Part shown: positions 8,318 to 16,369 of the stretch, one piece after another
Layout: each line of letters starts with the position of its first letter
Position numbering within the stretch: the stretch's first letter is position 1
Assembly (NCBI GenBank): GCA_910574715.1
Contig: CAJTCH010000027.1
Location: forward strand, 1 to 60,685
Length of the DNA: 60,685 nucleotides
Source: Lachnospiraceae bacterium
GTDB taxonomy: Bacteria > Bacillota > Clostridia > Lachnospirales > Lachnospiraceae
Direction of reading: 5' to 3'
Program-made: the position numbers and the translations under genes
Notes under the pieces: model-generated
Told to the model about the DNA's origin: nothing
Seen by the model: only the letters and a program-made list of their open reading frames with translations
Databases searched by the model: none

Positions 8318-8346
8318 TTGAATTTTGAAACGGGTAGGATTATAAT
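8318..8346 (+). promoter_or_regulatory. promoter of ilvE
   Basis: TTGAAT (8318-8323), a 17-nt spacer and a perfect TATAAT (8341-8346), 44 nt before the ilvE start. It suggests ilvE can be transcribed independently of the T-box. Confidence 0.72.
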
Positions 8347-8389
8347 AGGTTCAGACAAGAATTAGAGAGAAGAACGGAGGACTAAAAAG

Positions 8390-9415
8390 ATGGAGAAGAA
8401 GAATATTGATTGGTCTAACCTTGGGTTTGGTTACATACAGACAGATAAGAGATACGTTTCCAACTATAAGGACGGAGCGTGGGACGAAGGCGAGATGACC
8501 TCCGATGCGAATGTGGTGATCAATGAGTGTGCGTGCGTGCTTCAGTATGCACAGACCTGTTTTGAGGGATTGAAGGCATATACGACGGAGGACGGGCGTA
8601 TCGTTATGTTCCGGCCGGACCTGAATGCGGAGAGAATGGCGGATACGGCTAAGAGATTGGAGATGGCGGTATTTCCCCCGGAGAGATTCGTCGATGCCGT
8701 TCATAAGACGGTTGAGGCCAATGCAGCCTATGTTCCGCCCTACGGCTGTGGTGCGACATTGTATGTACGTCCGTATCTGTTCGGTTCCAATGCTGTAATA
8801 GGGGTAAAGCCGGCGGACGAGTACCAGTTCCGCGTATTTACCACACCGGTGGGACCGTATTTTAAGGGCGGTGCGAAGCCGATCACCATCCGCGTGTGTG
8901 ATTTTGACCGTGCGGCTCCTCACGGAACCGGACATGTGAAGGCCGGCCTTAACTATGCCATGAGCCTTCATGCCATCGTAGATGCGCATAACCAGGGATA
9001 TGACGAGAATATGTATCTGGACGCGGCTACCAGAAGCAAGGTAGAAGAGACGGGCGGCGCGAACTTTATCTTTGTTACGAAGGATAATAAGATCGTAACG
9101 CCGAAGTCTCCTACGATCCTGCCGTCTATCACAAGGCGTTCCCTGATGTATGTGGCGGAGAAGTATCTGGGGCTTGAAGTGGAAGAAAGAGAAGTGCCGT
9201 TCGAGGAGGTACAGGAATTCGCAGAATGCGGACTCTGCGGAACGGCGGCGGTCATCTCCCCGGTGGGAAAGGTGGTCGACCACGGGAAGGAGATCTGTTT
9301 CCCAAGCGGAATGGATGCTATGGGACCGGTGACGAAGAAGCTGTATGATACGCTGACCGGAATTCAGATGGGGCAGATCGAGGCACCGGAAGGGTGGATT
9401 CATGTAGTGTGCTAG
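8390..9415 (+). CDS. ilvE: branched-chain amino acid aminotransferase
   Basis: A 341-aa fold-type IV PLP enzyme that interconverts branched-chain 2-oxo acids and amino acids with glutamate/2-oxoglutarate. The CFEGLKAY block (about residue 63), the catalytic lysine region HGTGHVKAGLNYA (about residue 185) and the GTAAVISPVG segment near residue 285 identify the longer bacterial/eukaryotic-type BCAT. Start supported by CGGAGG upstream. It follows ilvBN and completes the local branched-chain block. The last 22 nt could overlap an upstream start of the next gene. Confidence 0.95.
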   Translation: MEKKNIDWSNLGFGYIQTDKRYVSNYKDGAWDEGEMTSDANVVINECACVLQYAQTCFEGLKAYTTEDGRIVMFRPDLNAERMADTAKRLEMAVFPPERFVDAVHKTVEANAAYVPPYGCGATLYVRPYLFGSNAVIGVKPADEYQFRVFTTPVGPYFKGGAKPITIRVCDFDRAAPHGTGHVKAGLNYAMSLHAIVDAHNQGYDENMYLDAATRSKVEETGGANFIFVTKDNKIVTPKSPTILPSITRRSLMYVAEKYLGLEVEEREVPFEEVQEFAECGLCGTAAVISPVGKVVDHGKEICFPSGMDAMGPVTKKLYDTLTGIQMGQIEAPEGWIHVVC

Positions 9416-9426
9416 AGTGCGGGTAT

Positions 9427-11010
9427 ATGGGGAAGGTATTTAATGTCAGTGCTGATTGCAAGCCAAAGCAGCACTATATGGTGAATATTGATGAGAGGCT
9501 TGCGCAGATAAAAGATATGGTGGAGTGCGGGCTGTACTTTACAATAAACCGGGCCCGCCAATACGGAAAGACAACGACTTTACATGCGTTAGAAGGCCTT
9601 TTGAAAAGCGAATATATGGTGATCAGCCTGGATTTTCAAATGCTGAGCGCGGAGACATTTAAAACAGAGAGAGATTTTATCGAAGGGTTCTCAGCGGAGA
9701 TTCTGGACAGAACTGCCGATATTACGGATATCCCGGAAGAAATATTGACAGAACTTGAAGGAATAGCGGACGGAAGCCGTCATTATGACAAGCTGTCTGC
9801 TTTGTTCCGCTGTCTGAGCAAGTGGTGCCGCCTCTCTCCCAAAAAAGCGGTACTGATCATCGATGAGGTAGACAGCGCATCGAATTATCCGATATTTCTT
9901 GATTTTCTAGCACAGCTTAGGGGGTATTATATTGCACGAGATCAGAAGTCTACGTTTCATTCGGTCATTCTTGCAGGTGTGTATGATATCAAAAATCTGA
10001 AGAATAAGTTTGTAGATGAACATAGGATGAACAGCCCGTGGAATATTGCCGCTGATTTTGATATTGATATGAGTCTTTCAGAAACAGGGATCGCCGGAAT
10101 GTTAGAAGATTATGAGCGGGATCATCATACCGGAATGAGGATAGAGGAACTCGCAGGATTGCTGCATGCATATACTGGCGGTTATCCGTTTCTTGTGTCC
10201 AGAATTTGTAAGCTGATAGACGAAAAGATTGCAGGGAGCATAGAATTCCCTGACAGAAAAGCAGCATGGACAAAAGGAGGGTTTCTTGCGGCTGTCAGGC
10301 TTCTGTTAACAGAGGAAAATACTTTGTTTGAGTCGCTGGATAATAAGCTGATCGATTATCCTGAGCTGAAGCAGTTATTGGAAGAATTGCTGCTAGATGG
10401 CAGGAGTGTAGAATATGTACCGGGAGATATGGGAGTACGCGTGGCATCAATGTTTGGTTTTGTGACAATAGAGAATCAGACAGTACGCGTGGCTAACCGG
10501 ATCTTTGAGACAAGGCTTTATAATGGATTTCTGGCTGAACGGTCCCGTCATAATAAGCTTGCGCAGAATGCCGTGATGGAGAAGAATCAATTTATTGTCA
10601 GCGGTCAGTTGGATATGGAGTTAGTAATCCGCAAATTTGTTGAGTATTACAGTGACATTTTTGGAACACATAATGAGAGATTTTTGGAAGATCATGGACG
10701 GAGTCTTTTCCTATTATATTTGAAACCGATTATTAATGGAAAAGGTAATTATTATGTCGAGTCCAGAACCCGGACAAACCGGCGGACAGATGTCGTGGTT
10801 GATTACTGCGGGCGGCAGTATATTATAGAGTTAAAGATTTGGCGGGGGAATGAATACAATAAAAGCGGAGAAAATCAGCTTGCAGATTATTTGGAATCAT
10901 ACCATGCAAAACAAGGATATCTTATCAGTTTTAATTTTAATGTAAAGAAAGAAATTGGGGTAAAATGGATTCAGGTAGATGATAAAGAGATCCTGGAAGC
11001 GGTAGTATGA
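9427..11010 (+). CDS. AAA-like ATPase with C-terminal PD-(D/E)XK nuclease-like domain
   Basis: A 527-aa protein of a widespread but uncharacterised family. The N-terminal half is an AAA-like P-loop domain with the Walker A variant NRARQYGKTTTL (about residue 39), which lacks the usual first glycine, and Walker B AVLIIDEVDS (about residue 141). The C-terminal part has the nuclease-like core DVVVDYCGRQYIIELKIWRG (about residue 454), with an acidic residue and an ExK motif as in PD-(D/E)XK enzymes, then NQLADYLE. The frame is open from 9394, inside ilvE; no clear ribosome site favours either ATG. The stretch is more AT-rich than ilvE, which suggests acquisition. A role in DNA processing or defence is plausible but unproven. 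Confidence 0.75.
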   Translation: MGKVFNVSADCKPKQHYMVNIDERLAQIKDMVECGLYFTINRARQYGKTTTLHALEGLLKSEYMVISLDFQMLSAETFKTERDFIEGFSAEILDRTADITDIPEEILTELEGIADGSRHYDKLSALFRCLSKWCRLSPKKAVLIIDEVDSASNYPIFLDFLAQLRGYYIARDQKSTFHSVILAGVYDIKNLKNKFVDEHRMNSPWNIAADFDIDMSLSETGIAGMLEDYERDHHTGMRIEELAGLLHAYTGGYPFLVSRICKLIDEKIAGSIEFPDRKAAWTKGGFLAAVRLLLTEENTLFESLDNKLIDYPELKQLLEELLLDGRSVEYVPGDMGVRVASMFGFVTIENQTVRVANRIFETRLYNGFLAERSRHNKLAQNAVMEKNQFIVSGQLDMELVIRKFVEYYSDIFGTHNERFLEDHGRSLFLLYLKPIINGKGNYYVESRTRTNRRTDVVVDYCGRQYIIELKIWRGNEYNKSGENQLADYLESYHAKQGYLISFNFNVKKEIGVKWIQVDDKEILEAVV

Positions 11011-11028
11011 ATTGATCATGCAGTAGAG

Positions 11029-11068
11029 AGGCATATCGGCAGTTCGAGTTGTCGGTGTGCCTTTTTTT
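11029..11068 (+). terminator. intrinsic terminator after the ATPase/nuclease gene
   Basis: GGCATATCGGCA (from 11030) pairs with TGTCGGTGTGCC (to 11061) using several G-U pairs, followed by seven Ts. Confidence 0.82.
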
Positions 11069-11123
11069 GGATTGCCGGATAGTTGCGATGAAATCTGAAA
11101 TGGAAGGTTAATGGGTGATTGAT

Positions 11124-11288
11124 ATGAACAAAGGCAGAAGATGGATCCTGAGATATTTTTCTACATTCCGTTCCAAACTGACGTGGGCGTTTATTTTTAC
11201 GGCTATGATTCCGCTCCTGTCAGCTATTATCATTGCGCTGGTTATTATTAATGATTATCTGCGAAATGATTATTTGAAAAATAGATGA
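11124..11288 (+). pseudogene. 54-codon stub resembling the N-terminus of a sensor histidine kinase
   Basis: The ORF begins with a basic segment (MNKGRRWILRYFSTFRSKL) and has one long hydrophobic helix (about residues 20-43, ending ALVIINDY), then stops after 54 codons. A basic start, an FRSKL-type motif and an 'IPLL' transmembrane segment are typical of the first 50 residues of YesM-like two-component sensor kinases. No kinase domain follows; the next gene is a dehydrogenase. I read it as the remaining head of a deleted kinase gene, but a genuine small membrane protein cannot be excluded. The ribosome site is poor. Confidence 0.45.
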
Positions 11289-11422
11289 TAAAGACTTGAT
11301 GAAACAACCCTAATATAAGGATTTTATCCGTAGTAATATAGGGTACCGTGTGCTATAATAAGGAAATAAACTGGCAGCATGTAGCAAAGCAGATAACAAG
11401 AGAGACAAGAGAGGAACGTAAG

Positions 11423-12490
11423 ATGGGAAAAGAGACAATGAAAGCATTAAGAATGTATGCGCCCGGTGATTTCCGGTATGAGGATGTACCGGTACCCGAG
11501 ATAGACGACGATGAGATCCTTGTGAAGATCGAGGGCTGCGGAATCTGCGCCGGAGATGTGAAGACCCTGCACGGCGGTGTGAGGATATGGGGAACAACGC
11601 CGGAAAAGCGTTATATTGAGGCGCCGGTGATCGGCGGACACGAATTCGTGGGACGTGTCGTGAAGTATGGCAAGAATGTGACAGGGGTGAAGGAAGGAGA
11701 CCGTATGGTTTCCGAACAAATCGTGCCGTGCAAAGAGTGCCGTTTCTGCAAGGCAGGCTATTATTCCATGTGCCAGAGGCATTACATCTATGGTTTTAAA
11801 CAAGATACGCAGGGCGGATTTGCCGAGTATATGAAGTTCAATAAGCAGGGCATCCATCATCATGTGCCGGATGGGCTGTCCTTAGAGCAGGCAGTGCTGA
11901 TCGAACCGCTGGCATGTGCCATGCATGCGGTGGAACGGGCGAAGATCCAGCACAATGACGTGGTGGTCATCAGCGGCCTGGGTGCGATCGGACTTGGTAT
12001 GGTCAGTGTGGCTAGGAAGATGCAGCCCAAACTGATCATCGGACTGGATCTGCGGCAGAAGCGCATGGATATGGCGATGAGATGCGGGGCTGATATGGTT
12101 CTGAATCCGCTGGAGGTGAACGTCGCAGATAAGATCCGGGAATTGACGGACGGGTATGGCTGTGACGTATATATTGAAGCTTCCGGCAGTGAGAAGAGTG
12201 TCCTCCAGGGCATGGATGCGATACGGTTCTGCGGCAGATATGTGCAGTTCGGGGTGTTCCCGAAGGCGATTACGGTAGACTGGAACGATATCGGCGACGG
12301 CAAAGAGATTGAGATCTACGGAGCGCATCTGGCACCATATTGCTATGAACCCGTAATGAAGGGGATGATCGACGGTTCCATCTATACGGACGGGCTGATT
12401 TCCCATTCTTTTAAGATGGAAGACTGGGAAGAGGCCTTTGAGGTTGCGGAAAAGGATCAGGATGCGTTTAAGGTGATGCTGGTTCCGTAA
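11423..12490 (+). CDS. zinc-dependent medium-chain dehydrogenase, erythritol/threitol dehydrogenase-like
   Basis: A 355-aa MDR-superfamily alcohol dehydrogenase. Catalytic zinc ligands are in CGICAGD (about residue 35) and GGHEFVG; the structural zinc motif is CKECRFCKAGYYSMC, four cysteines in the normal spacing. The Rossmann motif GLGAIGLG lies near residue 190. The C-terminal half, with VDWNDIG, GAHLAPYCY and LEDWEEAFE-like segments, resembles proteins annotated as erythritol/L-threitol dehydrogenases. Start at 11423 follows GAGGAA; the longer in-frame ORF lacks a ribosome site. It stands alone, without kinase or transport genes, so the substrate is only suggested. A terminator follows. 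Confidence 0.8.
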   Translation: MGKETMKALRMYAPGDFRYEDVPVPEIDDDEILVKIEGCGICAGDVKTLHGGVRIWGTTPEKRYIEAPVIGGHEFVGRVVKYGKNVTGVKEGDRMVSEQIVPCKECRFCKAGYYSMCQRHYIYGFKQDTQGGFAEYMKFNKQGIHHHVPDGLSLEQAVLIEPLACAMHAVERAKIQHNDVVVISGLGAIGLGMVSVARKMQPKLIIGLDLRQKRMDMAMRCGADMVLNPLEVNVADKIRELTDGYGCDVYIEASGSEKSVLQGMDAIRFCGRYVQFGVFPKAITVDWNDIGDGKEIEIYGAHLAPYCYEPVMKGMIDGSIYTDGLISHSFKMEDWEEAFEVAEKDQDAFKVMLVP

Positions 12491-12550
12491 TGATGCCGCT
12501 GATAGATCCGATAACGGGTTGATAGATTTGGCAGAAAAAGGTAAAATCTG

Positions 12551-12590
12551 AGAGGCTGTGTGGTAAGAATCCGCCAAACAGCCTCTTTTT
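12551..12590 (+). terminator. intrinsic terminator after the dehydrogenase gene
   Basis: AGAGGCTGT (12551-12559) pairs perfectly with ACAGCCTCT (12578-12586), followed by five Ts. Confidence 0.87.
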
Positions 12591-12897
12591 AAGTGAACAG
12601 GATTTTATTGGTTTTCTTTTGCGCTGAGGTAGAACAATCCGTTATATACCAGCAGGAAATTCGAGCTGTCTTTCCTTTCATAAGTGTGTCATCATGCGGG
12701 GCTGAGGAACTCTGGCTTGGTACATTTGCGTGTAAGCGGTGATGGAAAAGTAAATAAGTATAACTTCTTTGTACTATATGAAATTAGATTCTATTTGTTT
12801 AGTGATGAAGCGCGTTACTTCATTAACGTCTGAATCCATGATAAAATGCCCACATAACACGGTTTCTTATGGCTTAAAGTACAAAGGAGGAGAATGA
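12591..12897. other. non-coding stretch with a possible gene remnant
   Basis: No complete gene is seen. On the minus strand, roughly 12690 to 12607, a short open frame reads ...SSNFLLVYNGLFYLSAKENQ and stop, which looks like a natural protein tail, but no upstream part exists and I cannot name it. Closer to the integrase is an AT-rich stretch with a small dyad ATGAAG/CTTCAT around 12804-12822. The integrase ribosome site AAAGGAGGAG lies at the right edge. Confidence 0.35.
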
Positions 12898-14052
12898 ATG
12901 CCACGAAAAGGTGAAAACATTTACAGAAGAAAAGACGGACGCTGGGAAGCGCGCTATATTCATCACTATGAAAACGGAAAGGCGAAATACCGCTATGTTT
13001 ACGGCGCCACATACAAGGAAGCGAAGCAAAAGAGGATTGAGGTGCAGACAACGCCGCAGTGGGAGATGATTTCCGCAGATAAGAGGCATGCAAAATTTGA
13101 GGAACTGACAGAGCATTGGCTTAAGGATATCAAGGTGGCGGTGAAGGAATCGACCTATACCAGATATTATAGTATCGTGCAGAATTATCTGATCCCCAGG
13201 TTAGAGAAACAGTCTCTTGCAAAGATAGACCTGGAATTCTTGAAAGGATTGACAGAGGAGCTTCTCTTGGAAGGCAGTACGCAGAGAGAGCCCCTGGCTC
13301 CCAAAACGGTATCTGATATTGTATGTGTATTAAAATCAATTCTTCAATATGGGAAGAATAACGGTTACCCATGTCCGGATTTTACCGTCCTGCGTCATCC
13401 GCAGAAGTTACTCAAACCAGCCAGGATTTTGACAGAAGATACCAGGATCAAGCTTGAGAAGATCTTATTGAATGCCGAAGATACAACCAGTCTGGGGATT
13501 CTGTTCGCCTTATTTACCGGGGTGCGGATCGGGGAATTGTGCGGGCTGCGTTGGGAGGACGTGGATTTCCAGTCATTGACGGTCAGTATCAAGAGGACGG
13601 TCGAGCGGATCGCGGACCTGGACCCGAACACCGCTAAGAAGACGAAGGTGGTCTTAAGCGAGCCTAAGACGGAGAATTCTATCCGTATCATTCCGCTTCC
13701 GGGATTTCTCGCGGAATATCTGGAAATGCGGAAGCGTGATCCTAAATTCTATCTGCTGACCGGGAAGAGAAAATATACAGAACCGCATCAGTTCTATGTC
13801 CGGTATCAGAATTATCTCAAGAAACATGGGATAGAGAATTATACGTTTCACTCTTTGCGGCATACGTTCGCTACACGGTGTGTGGAGATGGAATTTGATA
13901 CAAAGTCCCTGGCTGAGATCCTGGGGCATTCCCATATCAGCACGACGCTTTCCATATATGTACATCCGTCCCTGCAGCAGAAGAAGATGCAGATGAACAG
14001 GCTGGCGCCGTATGAGGCAAATGAGAAGACAGAGAGTATTATCGATGGATAA
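12898..14052 (+). CDS. tyrosine recombinase (phage/ICE-type integrase)
   Basis: A 384-aa site-specific recombinase. It has an N-terminal AP2-like DNA-binding segment (GENIYRRKDGRWEARYIH), a core-binding domain (about residues 65-165), and the catalytic domain with R in TGVRIGELCGLRW, HSLRHTFATR and LGHSHISTTLSIYVH, giving the R...HxxR...H...Y set. It is intact. No excisionase, relaxase or phage genes are adjacent, so it is an orphan or the remnant of a lost element. A 12-bp inverted repeat (14049-14060 and 14103-14114) begins at its stop codon. Confidence 0.92.
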   Translation: MPRKGENIYRRKDGRWEARYIHHYENGKAKYRYVYGATYKEAKQKRIEVQTTPQWEMISADKRHAKFEELTEHWLKDIKVAVKESTYTRYYSIVQNYLIPRLEKQSLAKIDLEFLKGLTEELLLEGSTQREPLAPKTVSDIVCVLKSILQYGKNNGYPCPDFTVLRHPQKLLKPARILTEDTRIKLEKILLNAEDTTSLGILFALFTGVRIGELCGLRWEDVDFQSLTVSIKRTVERIADLDPNTAKKTKVVLSEPKTENSIRIIPLPGFLAEYLEMRKRDPKFYLLTGKRKYTEPHQFYVRYQNYLKKHGIENYTFHSLRHTFATRCVEMEFDTKSLAEILGHSHISTTLSIYVHPSLQQKKMQMNRLAPYEANEKTESIIDG

Positions 14053-14114
14053 ATCAGTCTGTAAATATAGGGTGGTAAACATTATTATTTTTTGTTATAG
14101 TAAGACTGATTTAT
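14049..14114. repeat. 12-bp inverted repeat at the integrase 3' end
   Basis: ATAAATCAGTCT (14049-14060) is inverted at 14103-14114 with 42 nt between the arms. The left arm includes the integrase stop codon. The interval is AT-rich with a T-run. It could be a recombinase binding site, a long-loop terminator or an operator for the downstream DUF1015 gene. Confidence 0.5.
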
Positions 14115-14142
14115 TCTAAAATTAAGACAGGAGTGTGATATT

Positions 14143-15414
14143 ATGCCAGTATTACGGCCATTCAGGGGTGTGCGCCCGGCAGGAGATAAAGCGTCGGATA
14201 TCGCGGCACTTCCGTATGATGTATATAATAGAGAGGAAGCGAAGAGGGTTGTAGAGCGGAATCCTCTCTCATTTTTGAAGATAGACCGTGCGGAGACACA
14301 GTTCCCTGAGGAGACGGATCTGTATTCGCAGGAGGTCTATGAGTGCGCCCGGCAGACGCTTAAGGAGATGATCTGCGACGGTTCTTTTATAGAGGATGAA
14401 GAGCCTTGCTTCTATCTGTATGCGCTGACCTTTAACGGACGGACACAGACCGGGATCGTGGGATGCGCTGCGGTAGATGATTATTTGAGAGGTGCGATTC
14501 GGAAGCATGAGAATACCAAGGAGGATAAGGAGAAGGACCGAATCCGTCATGTGGATACGCTGAATGCCCAGACGGGCCCTATTTTTCTGGCGTACCGGCA
14601 GCAGGCAAAGCTTAAGGGAATTGTCGATAGAGTCAAATGTTCGGATCCGATCTATGATTTTATATCGGAAGACGGGATCCGTCATCAGGTATGGAAAATC
14701 GGAACGGATACAGAAGAAGATCGGGAGAGGCAGAAGAAGATTGCAGATGTATTTTCCAATATGGAATGCGTCTATATCGCGGACGGGCATCACCGTGCGG
14801 CGTCGGCGGTGAAGGTAGGGCTTAAGCGCCGCAGGGAGTTTCCGGATTACGACGGGACGGAGGAGTTCAATTATTTCCTGTCGGTGCTGTTTCCGGCGGA
14901 AGAATTGAGGATTTTTGATTATAATAGGGTTGTAACCGGAACGACTGAGCAGACATTTGATGAACTGTTAGAAAGAATCCGCGAGAATTTTCAGGTTACG
15001 GAAAGTGCATCCGAGATTCATCCAGGGCACAAGGGTGAGATCGTCATGTACGGCAGCGGAAGATGGTACAGACTGACGGTTCATGAGGATTTGTATAAGA
15101 ACGATCCGGTGGATGATCTGGATGTATCTATTCTGCAGAATTACATATTAGATCCGCTTTTCGATATTAAGGACCCTAAGATAGATCCAAGGGTTCAATT
15201 CGTCGGCGGAATCCGCGGAATAGGGGAGTTGGTAAGGCTGACGGACAGGGAATCGAAGGCGGAGGGAGAATCTGCGCTGCGAGTTGCCTTTGCCATGTAT
15301 CCAACGTCCATGGACGAGCTGCTTGCCGTCGCAGATTCCGGCAGGTTGATGCCGCCTAAATCCACCTGGTTTGAGCCGAAGCTGCGGAGTGGATTATTTA
15401 TTCATATGATGTAA
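14143..15414 (+). CDS. DUF1015 family protein
   Basis: A 423-aa conserved protein. DUF1015 is recognised from the opening MPVLRPFRGVRP, the ALPYDVYN motif (about residue 27), the HENT block after AIRK (about residue 123), IADGHHRAASA near residue 212, and the DLDVSILQ and FVGGIRG segments later on. The family is widespread in anaerobes, often beside serine or glycerate metabolism genes as I recall, but none is adjacent here and no reaction can be assigned. Length is normal. It starts behind GACAGGAG and is a single-gene unit. Confidence 0.85.
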   Translation: MPVLRPFRGVRPAGDKASDIAALPYDVYNREEAKRVVERNPLSFLKIDRAETQFPEETDLYSQEVYECARQTLKEMICDGSFIEDEEPCFYLYALTFNGRTQTGIVGCAAVDDYLRGAIRKHENTKEDKEKDRIRHVDTLNAQTGPIFLAYRQQAKLKGIVDRVKCSDPIYDFISEDGIRHQVWKIGTDTEEDRERQKKIADVFSNMECVYIADGHHRAASAVKVGLKRRREFPDYDGTEEFNYFLSVLFPAEELRIFDYNRVVTGTTEQTFDELLERIRENFQVTESASEIHPGHKGEIVMYGSGRWYRLTVHEDLYKNDPVDDLDVSILQNYILDPLFDIKDPKIDPRVQFVGGIRGIGELVRLTDRESKAEGESALRVAFAMYPTSMDELLAVADSGRLMPPKSTWFEPKLRSGLFIHMM

Positions 15415-15521
15415 GGTCAAGGACGACGGGCTGCCCCTGCATGAGAAGGAATTGTCGGTAATCCGTTTACGGGTGGAAAAATCGGACAATTCTGAGAGTT
15501 ATACCCATCATTGATTTTTTG

Positions 15522-15550
15522 TTGACATACCAGGTAAGCCATGATAACAT
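15522..15550 (+). promoter_or_regulatory. promoter of the cell-wall hydrolase gene
   Basis: TTGACA (15522-15527), a 17-nt spacer and TAACAT (15545-15550). The 5' untranslated region would be about 110 nt and very AT-rich. Confidence 0.68.
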
Positions 15551-15667
15551 AACCTTCGTTGTACAATACATGTAACAATTTTGTAATAATTGTAATAAAA
15601 ATGAAAATATTGAATATACTTTATTAAAACAATATTCATGTATTGTAACAATAGGAGGGTAGTATTT

Positions 15668-16291
15668 ATGATAAAAAACAAGAAAATCAATTCGGTGGTA
15701 GCGGTTGTCTCGGCATGTTCGCTGATGGCGGGATTCACCAGTGAGGCGGCAGGCTCACAGCCGGAGGGAAGAGTGCTGGCAGTTTCGAATGAAAATAACA
15801 TAGTAGAGTTACAGAGAGATACATTTTACGTGATGCCGGACACGCCTGTGGTATCGGCTAAATCTAAGATCGAAGAAGAGCAGAAGAAGATCATCGAAGA
15901 GATCAAGCGAAAAGAACGCGAGGCCAAGGAGAAAGCTGAGAGGGAGGCAGCGGCTTTGCGTAATCGATACCAGGAGCTTATGGCGTCCATTATCTTCTGT
16001 GAGGCGGGCAATCAGCCTTACGAAGGACAGGTGGCAGTAGGAGCAGTCATCATGAACCGGGTAAGAAGCGGTTCTTATCCGAACAGTATAGAGGCAGTCA
16101 TCTATCAGTCCGGGCAGTTTACTCCGGCATCTACGGGATGGCTTGACAGAGTAAGGAATTCCCGCGGTTATACGGCAACGTCCATGCAGGCGGCGGCAGA
16201 TGCGCTTGCGGGGGCGAATCCAATCGGAAACTGCCTGTATTTTGACCAGGGCGGATATGGGATGAAGATAGGGGCTCATTACTTCCATTAG
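15668..16291 (+). CDS. secreted SleB-like cell wall hydrolase
   Basis: A 207-aa protein with a signal peptide (basic MIKNKKINS, then a hydrophobic stretch to about residue 25), a lysine/glutamate-rich coiled coil (about residues 65-102), and a C-terminal Hydrolase_2 (SleB) domain starting at ASIIFCEAGNQPYEGQVAVG. That domain is known from spore cortex-lytic enzymes that cleave peptidoglycan; the glutamate in CEAGNQ is the expected catalytic residue. It lacks the N-terminal peptidoglycan-binding domain of SleB, so a role in wall remodelling is as likely as germination. The start is supported by TAGGAGGG. Confidence 0.85.
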   Translation: MIKNKKINSVVAVVSACSLMAGFTSEAAGSQPEGRVLAVSNENNIVELQRDTFYVMPDTPVVSAKSKIEEEQKKIIEEIKRKEREAKEKAEREAAALRNRYQELMASIIFCEAGNQPYEGQVAVGAVIMNRVRSGSYPNSIEAVIYQSGQFTPASTGWLDRVRNSRGYTATSMQAAADALAGANPIGNCLYFDQGGYGMKIGAHYFH

Positions 16292-16319
16292 AAATCAGAC
16301 AGGTACAGGATATTTTTCG

Positions 16320-16360
16320 ATTTGGGACGTAGTAAATTGCAATTTTACTACGTCCCAAAT
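16320..16360. repeat. 17-bp palindrome, copy 1 of a dispersed element
   Basis: ATTTGGGACGTAGTAAA (16320-16336) pairs perfectly with 16344-16360. A nearly identical palindrome occurs at 38166-38208, 22 kb away. It lies between two convergent genes and may act as a bidirectional terminator, though it has no strong T-run. Confidence 0.85.
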
Positions 16361-16369
16361 TGGATTTTG

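Noticed and set aside
15451..15497. Inverted repeat GAATTGTC/GACAATTC after DUF1015 as a terminator
   Set aside because: Long loop and no T-run directly after it; too weak to list as a feature.
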